Shown here one piece after another: positions 9,789 to 19,177 of a stretch of DNA of 64,000 nucleotides (position 1 is the stretch's first letter; each line of letters opens with the position of its first letter). The stretch spans positions 558,001-622,000 of the forward strand of contig CP099427.1 in assembly GCA_024114885.1 (NCBI GenBank), given 5' to 3'. The notes below the pieces were generated by a model. That model did no database searches, had not been told where the DNA came from, and was given only the letters and a program-made list of their open reading frames with translations. The position numbers were made by a program, and so were the translations under genes. The DNA comes from Septoria linicola (lineage: Eukaryota > Ascomycota > Dothideomycetes > Mycosphaerellales > Mycosphaerellaceae).

Positions 9789-10595
9789 GGTTGCGGTAGA
9801 TCGTGTGAGAGCTTGGAGTTCTTGTTTCTGTGATCCTGGACGTGCCTTAAAGTCTTCCTTGAATATCAGTGTCAAGTGCTAGAAGAATCCGGTTGCCTAT
9901 ATACGCAATGAGGCTGCGACTCACGCGTTCTGCTGGGCAATGGCGAAACTTGAAATAGAAGTCTTTATTTAGATGCAGGTGAGGAACGGGCTGTGGGACG
10001 CCTCTGTACTTACGCAGATCCCTTGCTCAGGTGATCTCACTTCAGCTTGAATTGGCAAACGGTCAAATGATGTCAAGGCTGACTATGCACAAGTGCTTAG
10101 TAACATCGTGAGGCCGGCTGCTGGCCTTTGCACCGCCTCATTTGTGTACCGCCTCGAACTCCCTGCGAGGTGATACCGGTTACGGATTGGCATGGTGACG
10201 CTTAGCGTGGCGGGTTGAAATGCCGTCCGCCTTGGCTGGCGTGCCTGGCTGACGACTGCGGACATTGCAATCAAGAGCCAAAAGTGCTTTTGCAAATTGC
10301 AACGCATTTGCCGTGTTCGGATCCTGCTTAAAGGCAAGTTCTGCAGTCCTGCATATGACGTGCATATGCTGAAGAGAGCCACGAGTCGCCAGCTCTCGAG
10401 ATGAAGTCTTGAAGTGCTTGGGCATCCTGGCACAACTTTGTGCAAAGCATGGAACTCTCCTGAGTCTGTGCACGGAACGCACGTGATAATGCAACCTCGG
10501 CTTGTCGAACGACAGGCGTTGTGCTACTCTGCAGGAACGCGTCCAACATAGAGAGAGTGTTGGTATTATCAGGATCCTCACATCTATAGAACAAG
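9789..10595. other. Intergenic region with a possible gene fragment
   Basis: It separates the secreted-protein gene from PEX10. On the minus strand, 10594-10328 and 10647-10180 are open in different frames. Their parts (SMLDAFLQSSTTPVVRQAEV and RTAELAFKQDPNTANALQFA) look protein-like and may be pieces of one frameshifted or spliced relic, but neither has an ATG in a sensible place and both run into the PEX10 start. I leave it uncalled. Confidence 0.35.
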
Positions 10596-11792
10596 ATGTC
10601 TGATCACGTTCGCGATAGCAGCACGGCGCTATCTGAAGATCCCACACGCAACTTCAACTATCCTTGGGCAGCCGCTCCAGACATCATCCGATCCAACCAA
10701 AAGGATGCCTACTTCCAGTCCGTGCTATTGACACAGCTCTCAGCTGTCATCAGATCGCTTTATGGCACGCGTTCAGAGCACAAGTGGTCGAATGAGGCAT
10801 CTGTCTTTACAGAACTACTCTACCTGGGCCTGACCACATTCATTGGCAACCGGACCCTAGGCGAGGAGTACTGCGATATCGTTCAAGTCGAAGATGACAC
10901 GAACCGGCTGCCATCAGTTGCCCGACGTGGAGGCTACATCTTATCAAGCGTTCTCCTGCCATATATCCTGACACGCTTCCTCCCCGCCTTCCGAAAACGC
11001 CTACGAGCAAAGCTTGAGAAGACTCTCAAAAAGGCCCACCACCGCCGCGTATCAGACTCGGCGCAAATCAAGAATCCACCCAAGAAAGTCAATCAATTCC
11101 AAGAGTACATTCTCAAGCACTTGGATAGCATCACATCTCCCGCACCGATCTATGCCGTGAGCTTGGCCATCTTCTACTTCACGGGAGCCTACTACCAGCT
11201 CTCCAAACGCCTCTTCGGTCTGCGCTACGTCTTCACGCGCAAGCTCACCGAAGACGATCAACGCGCTGGCTACGAAGTTCTCGGAGTCCTTCTCGTCGTA
11301 CAAATGGTGGTACAAGGCTATCTGCACATGAAGTCCACCTACTCCAATATTCAAGGCGCTCAACAGCAACCCGTGGCCCAGCTGAATGCTTCCACACAAA
11401 GTCTGCAAAATAGCGGTGCAGCAGTAATCGACAACGAGTTCGAATTGGACGAAGAGACAGACGCAAACCCCTTCAACACGCCTCTTCTCTTCGAGACCAA
11501 CCCCTCTGGGACTTCTCCCGAAGCGATTGCGCGACGTGTAGCTCAGACGACGCATACGCCTTTGATCAAAGGTCATCGCCATGACTTAAAAGATGAGCAG
11601 ACGATGCAGTGGATAGGAGATCAAGCACGAAAATGTACATTGTGTCTGGAGCCGATGAAAGACCCCAGTGTGACGACGTGCGGACACGTCTTTTGCTGGA
11701 GCTGTGTAACAGATTGGTTAAGAGAGCAGCCGATGTGTCCGCTTTGCAGGCAGGCAGCATTAGTACAGCATGTCTTGCCACTACGCGGGTAG
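10596..11792 (+). CDS. PEX10: Peroxin-10, peroxisomal RING ubiquitin ligase
   Basis: A peroxisomal membrane E3 ligase that, with Pex2 and Pex12, ubiquitinates the import receptor Pex5 for recycling. It is intronless, 398 residues, normal for filamentous fungi. The N-terminus begins with the Pex2/Pex12-type domain (PWAAAPDIIRSNQKD...). Hydrophobic membrane segments include SSVLLPYILTRFLPA, APIYAVSLAIFYFTGAYY and GYEVLGVLLVVQMVVQGYL. A C3HC4 RING finger occupies residues 347-384 (CTLC ... CGHVFCWSC ... CPLC). A disordered linker precedes the RING. The ATG at 10596 is the first in the frame. Confidence 0.96.
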   Translation: MSDHVRDSSTALSEDPTRNFNYPWAAAPDIIRSNQKDAYFQSVLLTQLSAVIRSLYGTRSEHKWSNEASVFTELLYLGLTTFIGNRTLGEEYCDIVQVEDDTNRLPSVARRGGYILSSVLLPYILTRFLPAFRKRLRAKLEKTLKKAHHRRVSDSAQIKNPPKKVNQFQEYILKHLDSITSPAPIYAVSLAIFYFTGAYYQLSKRLFGLRYVFTRKLTEDDQRAGYEVLGVLLVVQMVVQGYLHMKSTYSNIQGAQQQPVAQLNASTQSLQNSGAAVIDNEFELDEETDANPFNTPLLFETNPSGTSPEAIARRVAQTTHTPLIKGHRHDLKDEQTMQWIGDQARKCTLCLEPMKDPSVTTCGHVFCWSCVTDWLREQPMCPLCRQAALVQHVLPLRG

Positions 11793-12025
11793 GAGGAATA
11801 GCGAGAAAAGGTAGGGAGGGAGAGAGCCGTGGCGTGCGATATGTTCTTCTGTATCTTCTTCCCATCCTTTCACAGTCCGGACAAGTTCATTATCCATTAT
11901 GCATTACTGTCCTAATCCTGTCCCGAAGAATAGCGTTCACAGACAAGACTTGGGTATCTCTCACAATCGCCAAACGCTCCCAAACATCAGGCCTTCACTC
12001 GTTATCCGATCTCACATCAACAACA

Positions 12026-12346
12026 TCATGTACCCTTTGCTCTTTCGCCCAGGAATATGGGTGTGAAGTTAGCTGCTCCGGTTTCTAGCCTTGCCGGATC
12101 AGACAAGGCTCTTCTCCGCAGATCTGATATTCTGTCTCGAATACCCATCATGATTGGGCTTCTCGGGATGAGCTTGAAGGGACTGATCGTCGCAGCTGTT
12201 GGTTCTCGACCCGCGAGAATCTCTACAGTCCCATCCATACTCTTGCAATGTGCCCGAGCTCTATCCTTGAATGTTTTCGCGCGACGTATCGCACGCTCAG
12301 GTGAGTTGCCAAGGCCGTATCTGCCACTGTTTCTACTAGCAGCCAT
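12026..12346 (-). CDS. Doubtful small basic protein
   Basis: An ATG-started open frame of 106 codons lies between the converging PEX10 and ArfGAP genes, on the ArfGAP strand. The product is Arg- and Ala-rich (MAASRNSGRYGLGNSPERAI...) without recognisable domains, signal peptide or membrane segment. An opposing frame of similar length (12057-12353) exists, which weakens the case. It may be chance within a 3' UTR. Confidence 0.25.
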   Translation of the reverse strand: MAASRNSGRYGLGNSPERAIRRAKTFKDRARAHCKSMDGTVEILAGREPTAATISPFKLIPRSPIMMGIRDRISDLRRRALSDPARLETGAANFTPIFLGERAKGT

Positions 12347-12397
12347 CAGCTGAGCGTCAAGACAATGTGGCTCTGTACCAGCTGGAGGAATGAAATG

Positions 12398-15300
12398 CTA
12401 CTTCTTCACAAAGCCTTCGATGGCATCCGTCGCAAGAGATGCCCTGCTTTTCGGCCTTCCACTGCTGTTCCGATGCAGAAGTCTCTCCCGATCGCGTGAA
12501 AGACTGCCGGGCGATGTGCCCAACGCAGAGTTTGGTAACGGAGTAAGATTGTCTCCATTCGCTTCCATGCCGGCACTCGACTCGGTCTTGCCCATCCTTT
12601 GCTCTCGCTTGAGCTCAAGGTACATCTTGGCGTGGTCCGAAAGCGGGAATGGCGATGGTTCTGACGGAATGTCCGCGCCGTTCTGAAGTATCAATTCTGC
12701 CAATGGGAAGGGCTTTCGTGGTAACGGACTAGATGGCCGTGGTGGAGCTGAAATAGAGGAACCCGAGGCAGCTCTAATGCTTGGTGACGATGAATGCCCA
12801 TATCCGCTTGCTGGTGCAGCTGGGTCGGCTGCTGCGAGGGCCAAGTACACTGCGTGTGTTGCGCGGACACGATCGTGAGCATTAGGATTGGCACGGAGTG
12901 CAAGCGCATGAAGAACGCTCTGGATGTCATTCTTCTTGATACTAGTCAACAAGTAGTCGTCTGGCGATATTGGCGCTGCCGATGGCTGCACGTATGTTCG
13001 ATCACTGTACTTGGCCGTAATAAAGTGTAGTCGTTGATCTCGAGTAGAGTGAGGCGAGGGCTTTAGAAAGCGGTCGAGTTTTGCTTCCCATATCATGTTG
13101 CTAACACGGTTCCCGATGAGGAGCAGGACCTCGATAATATCTTGTGTCGCAAACGATGTATCCAAAGTAAGCCCGCGCACTTTGGAGATGTGCGTGCCCA
13201 AGGAACGATGGATGCCACTACACTCGATGCATAAGAGTACTCCAAGATTGATCGAGCACCAATCGACTTTGGAGTCTGAACCACAATCGGCGCAAACCTT
13301 ATTGCCCTCATCGGCGTTCTTGATGCGCTGAAGTAATGCCGATGGCTCTGGCTCGCTATCGATGCGCTTGTAAGCTGGCTTGTCACCGGTAGTCGCGTGT
13401 CTGCTGACTGCGCTGGACGCGGAATGCCTGTTAGGATTGGATACCTGCCTGTGGCCCGAGAAGGACGAGCTTTTGCCGGTGAGGACAGCTGCGATATCTT
13501 TGCGATGCGAAGTTGGGGCGGGTGATGGCGATGCAGGAAGAGGCTGATTCTTATTCTCGAAAGCACTTTGCAACGCGTTGTTTATCGCCCCAATCCATGC
13601 TCGAAGATCGTCCTCAGATGGCGCTTGATACACGCGCGTGAATTGCGGAGTGATCACCTCGAAGCAGAAACGACGATCAGCGTTTCGCGCCTCTCGAACA
13701 GAAGCCATTCTGAGGTCGATAGGATCCATATGAAGATCCAGTTTATCTTTCCAATTCACGTATTCAGAAAGCTTGCCTTGGTCAAGCACAATCCAGAACT
13801 TATGCCAGCCGGGCTTTGTGATACCCTTGGGGTCGACATGCAAGCCGGGTCTGCTGAGAGCCCACAACAAGCCTTCTTTCCGCATTGCACTGTTGCTCAA
13901 AATCGCGCTGGAGTTGTCTTCCAGATCGCGGATGCCTTTGAACTTACTGGCTGGACTCGTGGCAGACGCCGATACCGGATTGGCAGGAGTGTTAAGCAAA
14001 CCATTCGTGGCTGGCTGCGCAGGAAACCCACTAGCGCTTGGGGGAGACTGTGATAGTATCGCATTGCCACTGAGACTGGTCGACCTCGTCGGAAGTGCGT
14101 CTCCTGGCCGTAATGAGTCCCGAACTGAGGTAGAATGCGAGAGACCCCCAGTTGGCGCGACATTGCCATCCTCATTCATGAGTTTTGTGCTCGTTTCGAG
14201 AGCACGCCGTTTCTCCTCTCGTTCCTGTCGTAATAGCTTAAAGTCTTGATCTGCCAATTTAACTTCTGCCACCAGAGCATCAAGTTGTGGAACCATGTCT
14301 TCGACTTTCTTCGCGGTGGTGAGATAGCTCCTCGCCTGTGCATCGGCGTATCTTGTGAGATGTGATAGCACTTCCTGGTCTTTTCGCCCTCCATGTAAGT
14401 CATGCATGAAGCTTGAATAATCGAACCGCTTCAGCTCAAAAGTTCTGCGTTTCGCTTGGTACTTCTCGTCGCTCCTCACAACTTTCTTTTCCTTTAGAGA
14501 CTCGGTCCTCTGACCAAGATACTTGCCAACGAAAGCATAGTATTCTTTGCTCTCTTCATCGAACTCTCGCTTCTTGCTGTCTGCTTGCTTGATCTCGAAG
14601 TTGTACAACTTGCTTATCGGCTCGATGATCAGCTTCTGCAAGTTCACAGTGTTCTGCTTCTCATAATGTAATATCTCTTTCGCGATCTTCTCAAAGTAGT
14701 GATCGAGCGCCGGCTGTACCGCGTTCGCGTTGGATGTGGCTGCGTCGCGCAGGGCGTTGGTGAAGTCGGCGACCGCTTGATTACATGCCTGCTGCGCAGA
14801 TTCTGCAGCTTCGGCCGTCTTCAGAACTTTCTTCATTCGCTGCCTCATATTGCCCGTCTTCTGCTCAAGAGACCGCATTGTGGCTCTGAAGAGAGGCCCA
14901 TCCTCATTAAGCGACGGATCCTCGCCAGGTTTACACGTCGCAACATCCACTTTGACAAGTCCTGCCAGAGATTGTGCAGTGAGCGTTGGTAGCAGACCCA
15001 GCCCATTTTCCGGTATTGGCTCAAAAGTGGGCGATTGTGGCACATCTTTGTAGTCTTGGTAACTACCCTCTCCTTCAGAATCGCTGACGTTGCTGATTCT
15101 CGATTCTATCGATTGTGTGGAAGGTACTCGCAGTCTCGTGGGCATCTGAGGCTGGTTCACCTCGAGCATTGGCGATCGGGGTGCGGCACTCAAAAAGCGT
15201 TGAGTGTTCTGTACCCAGAAGCTGAAGCTCGCGAGTGTCTCTAGCTTGTGCGTCCGCTGGTTGTATTCGACAAAACTGCAGGTGTTTCGCCATCCTCCTC

Positions 15301-15871
15301 CACGATCTTCAGAAGTCTTCGGCGGCCGCCATTTCCACGTCCAGCTAAACTGAGCGCTAGGATTGCCGGCTGTTGCATAATCACCCAATAGTTGCACATT
15401 CGGGTTCTTGTGCAGATTGGGATCTGTGTGGAACTCTCGCACGACCAAGTGTTCTACTTCCCTGGGCGTCGACGCGAAGACGTAGGTCAGACCCGATATC
15501 GAAGTGTCGGTGGTGGTTGTGGTCGGCGAAATGCTATTTGATGTACCAGAAGCTGTCGCGCCAGACTGCCCTTGCTGTCGAATGATGAAGGTAAAGTGGA
15601 AATTCAGATCATCGATGTTCGTCAGTCGCACCAAGAAGGACGGCGGCACTCCTCCCAGCAAGCTCTCTGAATCCTGTACATATTCAATTGGACTGTCGTC
15701 GCCCGCGTCCTTCTGCGCACTAAACCGTGTTGCTGGATATGCATTGGGAGATACTCGAAGCAATGTTTGGCCACGCGAATTGGTGACATTGATGCTGGCG
15801 ATTGAGAAGCGAGCCTGGTCGCTGAGGCATACCGACGCCCCATCCTCTGTCTTGCTGGAGATGTTGCCCAT
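12398..15871 (-). CDS. BAR-PH-ArfGAP protein (ACAP/Csx2 type)
   Basis: A GTPase-activating protein for Arf, acting at Golgi or endosomal membranes. It is intronless, 1157 residues. The order is an N-terminal region starting MGNISSK, a BAR coiled coil (about 330-560), a PH domain (about 660-780, EGLLWALSRPGLHV to LRAWIGAINNALQ), the ArfGAP zinc finger (CADC ... CIEC, with arginine finger in GIHRSLGTH), then an ankyrin-like C-terminal region. I chose the ATG at 15871 over the open frame starting 6 bases earlier because the earlier codon is TTG and because MGNISS fits the N-myristoylation consensus (Gly2, Ser6). Closest in layout to fission-yeast Csx2/Cnt6. The gene converges on PEX10. Confidence 0.93.
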   Translation of the reverse strand: MGNISSKTEDGASVCLSDQARFSIASINVTNSRGQTLLRVSPNAYPATRFSAQKDAGDDSPIEYVQDSESLLGGVPPSFLVRLTNIDDLNFHFTFIIRQQGQSGATASGTSNSISPTTTTTDTSISGLTYVFASTPREVEHLVVREFHTDPNLHKNPNVQLLGDYATAGNPSAQFSWTWKWRPPKTSEDRGGGWRNTCSFVEYNQRTHKLETLASFSFWVQNTQRFLSAAPRSPMLEVNQPQMPTRLRVPSTQSIESRISNVSDSEGEGSYQDYKDVPQSPTFEPIPENGLGLLPTLTAQSLAGLVKVDVATCKPGEDPSLNEDGPLFRATMRSLEQKTGNMRQRMKKVLKTAEAAESAQQACNQAVADFTNALRDAATSNANAVQPALDHYFEKIAKEILHYEKQNTVNLQKLIIEPISKLYNFEIKQADSKKREFDEESKEYYAFVGKYLGQRTESLKEKKVVRSDEKYQAKRRTFELKRFDYSSFMHDLHGGRKDQEVLSHLTRYADAQARSYLTTAKKVEDMVPQLDALVAEVKLADQDFKLLRQEREEKRRALETSTKLMNEDGNVAPTGGLSHSTSVRDSLRPGDALPTRSTSLSGNAILSQSPPSASGFPAQPATNGLLNTPANPVSASATSPASKFKGIRDLEDNSSAILSNSAMRKEGLLWALSRPGLHVDPKGITKPGWHKFWIVLDQGKLSEYVNWKDKLDLHMDPIDLRMASVREARNADRRFCFEVITPQFTRVYQAPSEDDLRAWIGAINNALQSAFENKNQPLPASPSPAPTSHRKDIAAVLTGKSSSFSGHRQVSNPNRHSASSAVSRHATTGDKPAYKRIDSEPEPSALLQRIKNADEGNKVCADCGSDSKVDWCSINLGVLLCIECSGIHRSLGTHISKVRGLTLDTSFATQDIIEVLLLIGNRVSNMIWEAKLDRFLKPSPHSTRDQRLHFITAKYSDRTYVQPSAAPISPDDYLLTSIKKNDIQSVLHALALRANPNAHDRVRATHAVYLALAAADPAAPASGYGHSSSPSIRAASGSSISAPPRPSSPLPRKPFPLAELILQNGADIPSEPSPFPLSDHAKMYLELKREQRMGKTESSAGMEANGDNLTPLPNSALGTSPGSLSRDRERLLHRNSSGRPKSRASLATDAIEGFVKK

Positions 15872-17395
15872 GATCAATCAGCCGGCGGGCTGTTGAGGCC
15901 CTGGAGCCTCCAAATGTGGTGTCGCAATGTGGTGTCCGTGGTCGCGGATATATGCTGTGTATGTTGTACTCGTTGGAATGGGCGATCGAGGGTCGTGAGT
16001 CGAGGAAAACGGAGAGGTGTGCAGCGTGTGTGAAGAGCAGATGCACGACTTCAAGCCGCTGCTCCAGGTCATGCACGACTGAACGTCAGGGTCGCGCCAA
16101 ATGAGGCTAAATCGACAGGGGAGGAGCGATGGATGGGATTTGTGGCTTTTTGTGGACACAACCTGCAGTCAGTGTCGACTACAAGAACCTGCCTCTCCTC
16201 TCTGCTGTTGTTATGGTAAGATTATCGTCGTTGCAATCCATTCGTTTCTCTGTCCAGTTCGAGATCTGCTGCGTCCGAGGGGATACGATGTTGCACGCGC
16301 ATCGACGAGCGGATCAATACCCACGTTGGTCGAATCTCATTTCACGTCCTCTCCACAGTTGAGTGCAGTTCACCCGATTGCCGACGTGCTTCCCTCTCCA
16401 ACCTCTTCCTCTCACATGCACCTGGTCAGATGCGAAAGTCTTCGCCATCGTCCTCTGACCAGTCATGCAACGCGTGGGAGTGTTCGAGAACGCGAATAGC
16501 ATCGATATGAGCCACCTTCCTGGTGGAGCTGCCTGCGGTACGAGTAGAGGCCTGCAGGCTGCCGCAATTACTGTTTCGTGCATTGCCTCCGCTGACGACG
16601 CTCGTTGTGAGGCAAGAACACATGGCATCGCACAAGCCGCAAACCGAGAATGATGCTTTCGTAGTACCGTAGGACAATTCTCCCAGGAACATGTGTAGAA
16701 GGGCAACTCTTAGCACATGTGTGCTGTGCTTCGTGTTTCTCTATGCCACAGGAAGGAACCCTGCAGGCTAGTCATGCGAAGCTGATGCTAGAAATGGGAA
16801 CTGAGGGCCAGCTCAGTCACAGGCACTAATGGCTCCCATCCGCGTAAGTTTCAGTCTGACGCGACTAATGCCCGATTGCTAAGGTAAAATGAAGTGAATA
16901 GCCTTGGGCAATCGCAAGAAGTGCTGGTAATCGAGGTAATGCAATACTCGGCTTCACGCGTGAGGTGAACATATGTAGCTTGGGATGGGTTGAGGAGGTA
17001 TCTGCACAGACGACTGATCTTACACGACTGTTTCATCCTACATTACCATTGCATCGTGCCACTACACATCGTCGACACTACATCCTCCTGGCCGCTCTCC
17101 GTACTTAATCGAGACATGAGCGAAGTTGTCCATTGCTGAAGGCATGCACAATGCTCCTAGCGAGCTTATCGCGGAAGGCACTAATGAGATCTTGTCCAAC
17201 TTTTGATCAAGCATATGGTAAGCCCGCGCTCCTTTCATGTCCTCATGCGAACAGAGCCCTGTAGACTAGGCCCGCAAGCATATGAGTGCAGGCATGCTAC
17301 TAGCGCTGTACTGTCGGCAAGATGCTGAGCCTCAAGAGGGCAGCATCGAGCAGTCTTGATATTGATGTTTCTCAATGGAGACCACGCGTCTGCGA
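15872..17395. other. Long intergenic region between the ArfGAP and MAK11 genes
   Basis: About 1.5 kb. The left part is the ArfGAP promoter and 5' leader; the right part is the MAK11 3' flank. A pyrimidine-rich stretch at about 16330-16420 could be a promoter or leader. Open frames (for example 16101-16499 on plus, 16314-16706 on minus) overlap on both strands and have no coding character. I see no RNA gene. Confidence 0.45.
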
Positions 17396-18883
17396 TCAGT
17401 CACTGTCTTCCTCCGAGTCATCCTCTGCTCCAGCCGCCACATCAGTCTCGGCCAAGCCTTCTGTCGCATCTGCTACACCGTCGCTAGCTTTGCCGTCCAT
17501 TACGAATGCTCCTATGCATGTGACACGATCTCCTGTCTCGTGGGTCGCTACCAGACGTCCAATTTGTCTCGTCTCGTCGCCGGCTTGACCTACTAACTCT
17601 GCGATCTGCACGGACCAAATACGAACAGCACCATCGCTACCTGCCGTGATGAACAGTAACAACGGCTCAGCTCCAGGTAGATTGATGACCTCGAAGTCCT
17701 TAATGCGTCCGGCAACACCAGCTGCCTCACCTCCGAGCTGGGCAATACAATGGAGATGCGGCAATTTGCTTGCTTCTGATGCCTCGCCATTCGAGTTCGT
17801 GTCGTAGAACAAGATCCTGCCATCCTCTGTGGACAAGGCTATAAGGCTTTCAGGTCCAGCTGTTGGCACAAGTCGTATTTGGTGCACTTTCGGTGAACGA
17901 TCTGGCTTAATGATAGCTTTGGGCTCAGAGTCGATGCCAAACACTGCCGCGCCACGCTCGAAGCCAACAACATAATTTTCACCGGCCTCATCCCACAGCA
18001 CTCTGCGACCTTCGCCGCTGCTGAATTTACTCTCGCCGACTTGCTTCAGCAGATCCACTTCAAAGTTGAGCACACCTGCTTTCTTTCCAGTTGTCAGATT
18101 CCAGAGTCGCAGAGATTTCTCGCCTCTTCCAACACTAAGCATGAGCTTCTGACTCGGGTGAATGGCGAAGTCGTTGACTCCAGCTGGTATCTCTCCGGGC
18201 GCGGCAGTGTCTCCTGAGGGCCGTCCTTGAGGTTTCGGAACAGGCGCCTTCATCGAACCAAGCATAGTCCAGTCTCGTGATCTTGAAACGGCTATCGTAG
18301 AGTCCTCGGCTGCGCTGAATAACTTGGACTTGACCGGAAAGTGGAGCCTAGTGATTGCTCGGTCATGATGAACCAGGCTGCCGAGAGATTTATTTCTGGG
18401 ATTGCCAGCAGCCGCAACGCCGGATAACGAAGGGAGAATTGCTGTAGACCCAGGTGGCGGTGGAGCTGTCGAGAGACTGTAGACGTTGATGCGCTCGTCT
18501 GAGGAACCAGTGGCCAGCAGACGCTTGTCCGCATCCTCGGAGGGCGATATGGCTAGGCATCTGATTGCGGAGGAATGAGCCGCGAACAAAAAAGTGTCTG
18601 AGAACTCGATTTGCTTGTCTTGTTTCGCTGAGCTCAAAGCTGCGCGTGGTATTCTCGCCTGCAAGCCGTGAAGTACGCGTTCATAAGAGCCTGTCACGAC
18701 TTGGAAGTGTAGATCGCTTGTAGATTCTTGATGATTGACAGTAGAGGGTGTCGCGGCAGAGGCTTTTTTGATGCTGCTATTCTGAAGTTTGCCTTTGGCC
18801 GGGGGGGATAATGCTGCTTTCTTTACAGGCTTCTGCTTTCCTACAGCTTCTTCACGTTTTCTTTTGCCGTTCATAGCAGCCAT
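17396..18883 (-). CDS. MAK11: 60S ribosome biogenesis WD40 protein Mak11 (PAK1IP1-like)
   Basis: A nucleolar WD40 protein needed for early 60S subunit assembly; the animal homologue is PAK1IP1 and the fission-yeast one Skb15. It is intronless, 495 residues. The N-terminus is a basic nuclear-localisation tail (MAAMNGKRKREEAVGKQKPV). WD repeats follow, such as HSSAIRCLAISPSEDADKRL, HHDRAITRLHFPVKSKLFSA and INLPGAEPLLLFITAGSDGA, and the C-terminal tail is acidic. The ATG at 18883 is preferred; the frame continues upstream only to a TTG. It shares a 294-bp divergent promoter with EAF1. Confidence 0.92.
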   Translation of the reverse strand: MAAMNGKRKREEAVGKQKPVKKAALSPPAKGKLQNSSIKKASAATPSTVNHQESTSDLHFQVVTGSYERVLHGLQARIPRAALSSAKQDKQIEFSDTFLFAAHSSAIRCLAISPSEDADKRLLATGSSDERINVYSLSTAPPPPGSTAILPSLSGVAAAGNPRNKSLGSLVHHDRAITRLHFPVKSKLFSAAEDSTIAVSRSRDWTMLGSMKAPVPKPQGRPSGDTAAPGEIPAGVNDFAIHPSQKLMLSVGRGEKSLRLWNLTTGKKAGVLNFEVDLLKQVGESKFSSGEGRRVLWDEAGENYVVGFERGAAVFGIDSEPKAIIKPDRSPKVHQIRLVPTAGPESLIALSTEDGRILFYDTNSNGEASEASKLPHLHCIAQLGGEAAGVAGRIKDFEVINLPGAEPLLLFITAGSDGAVRIWSVQIAELVGQAGDETRQIGRLVATHETGDRVTCIGAFVMDGKASDGVADATEGLAETDVAAGAEDDSEEDSD

Positions 18884-19177
18884 AGTGACTGGACGATGAT
18901 TGTGGTTGAAGTGGACGACACTGTCTTGGGATGAAAAAGTAAGTTCTTGAAGAGCGGCACGAGCCAGCCAAGCCCTCAACTCGGTCTGGAGAAGGCAAGC
19001 TTCGTCGCATCACCACCACACGTCGCCGAACTCGAACGCAAGTCGCGGTCTCACGAACTATTCGACCACTTTTGGGCCACAAATCACGCCAACACTTCTC
19101 ACAGACCCTCAGCAGCACGACCGCTCGTCTGTTGTTCTTTGGTGAATAACAGATGCAGCGCGCAGGAACGCAAGTTC
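18884..19177. promoter_or_regulatory. Divergent promoter of MAK11 and EAF1
   Basis: A 294-bp shared upstream region between a ribosome-biogenesis gene and a chromatin scaffold gene. No specific operator was recognised. Confidence 0.55.
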
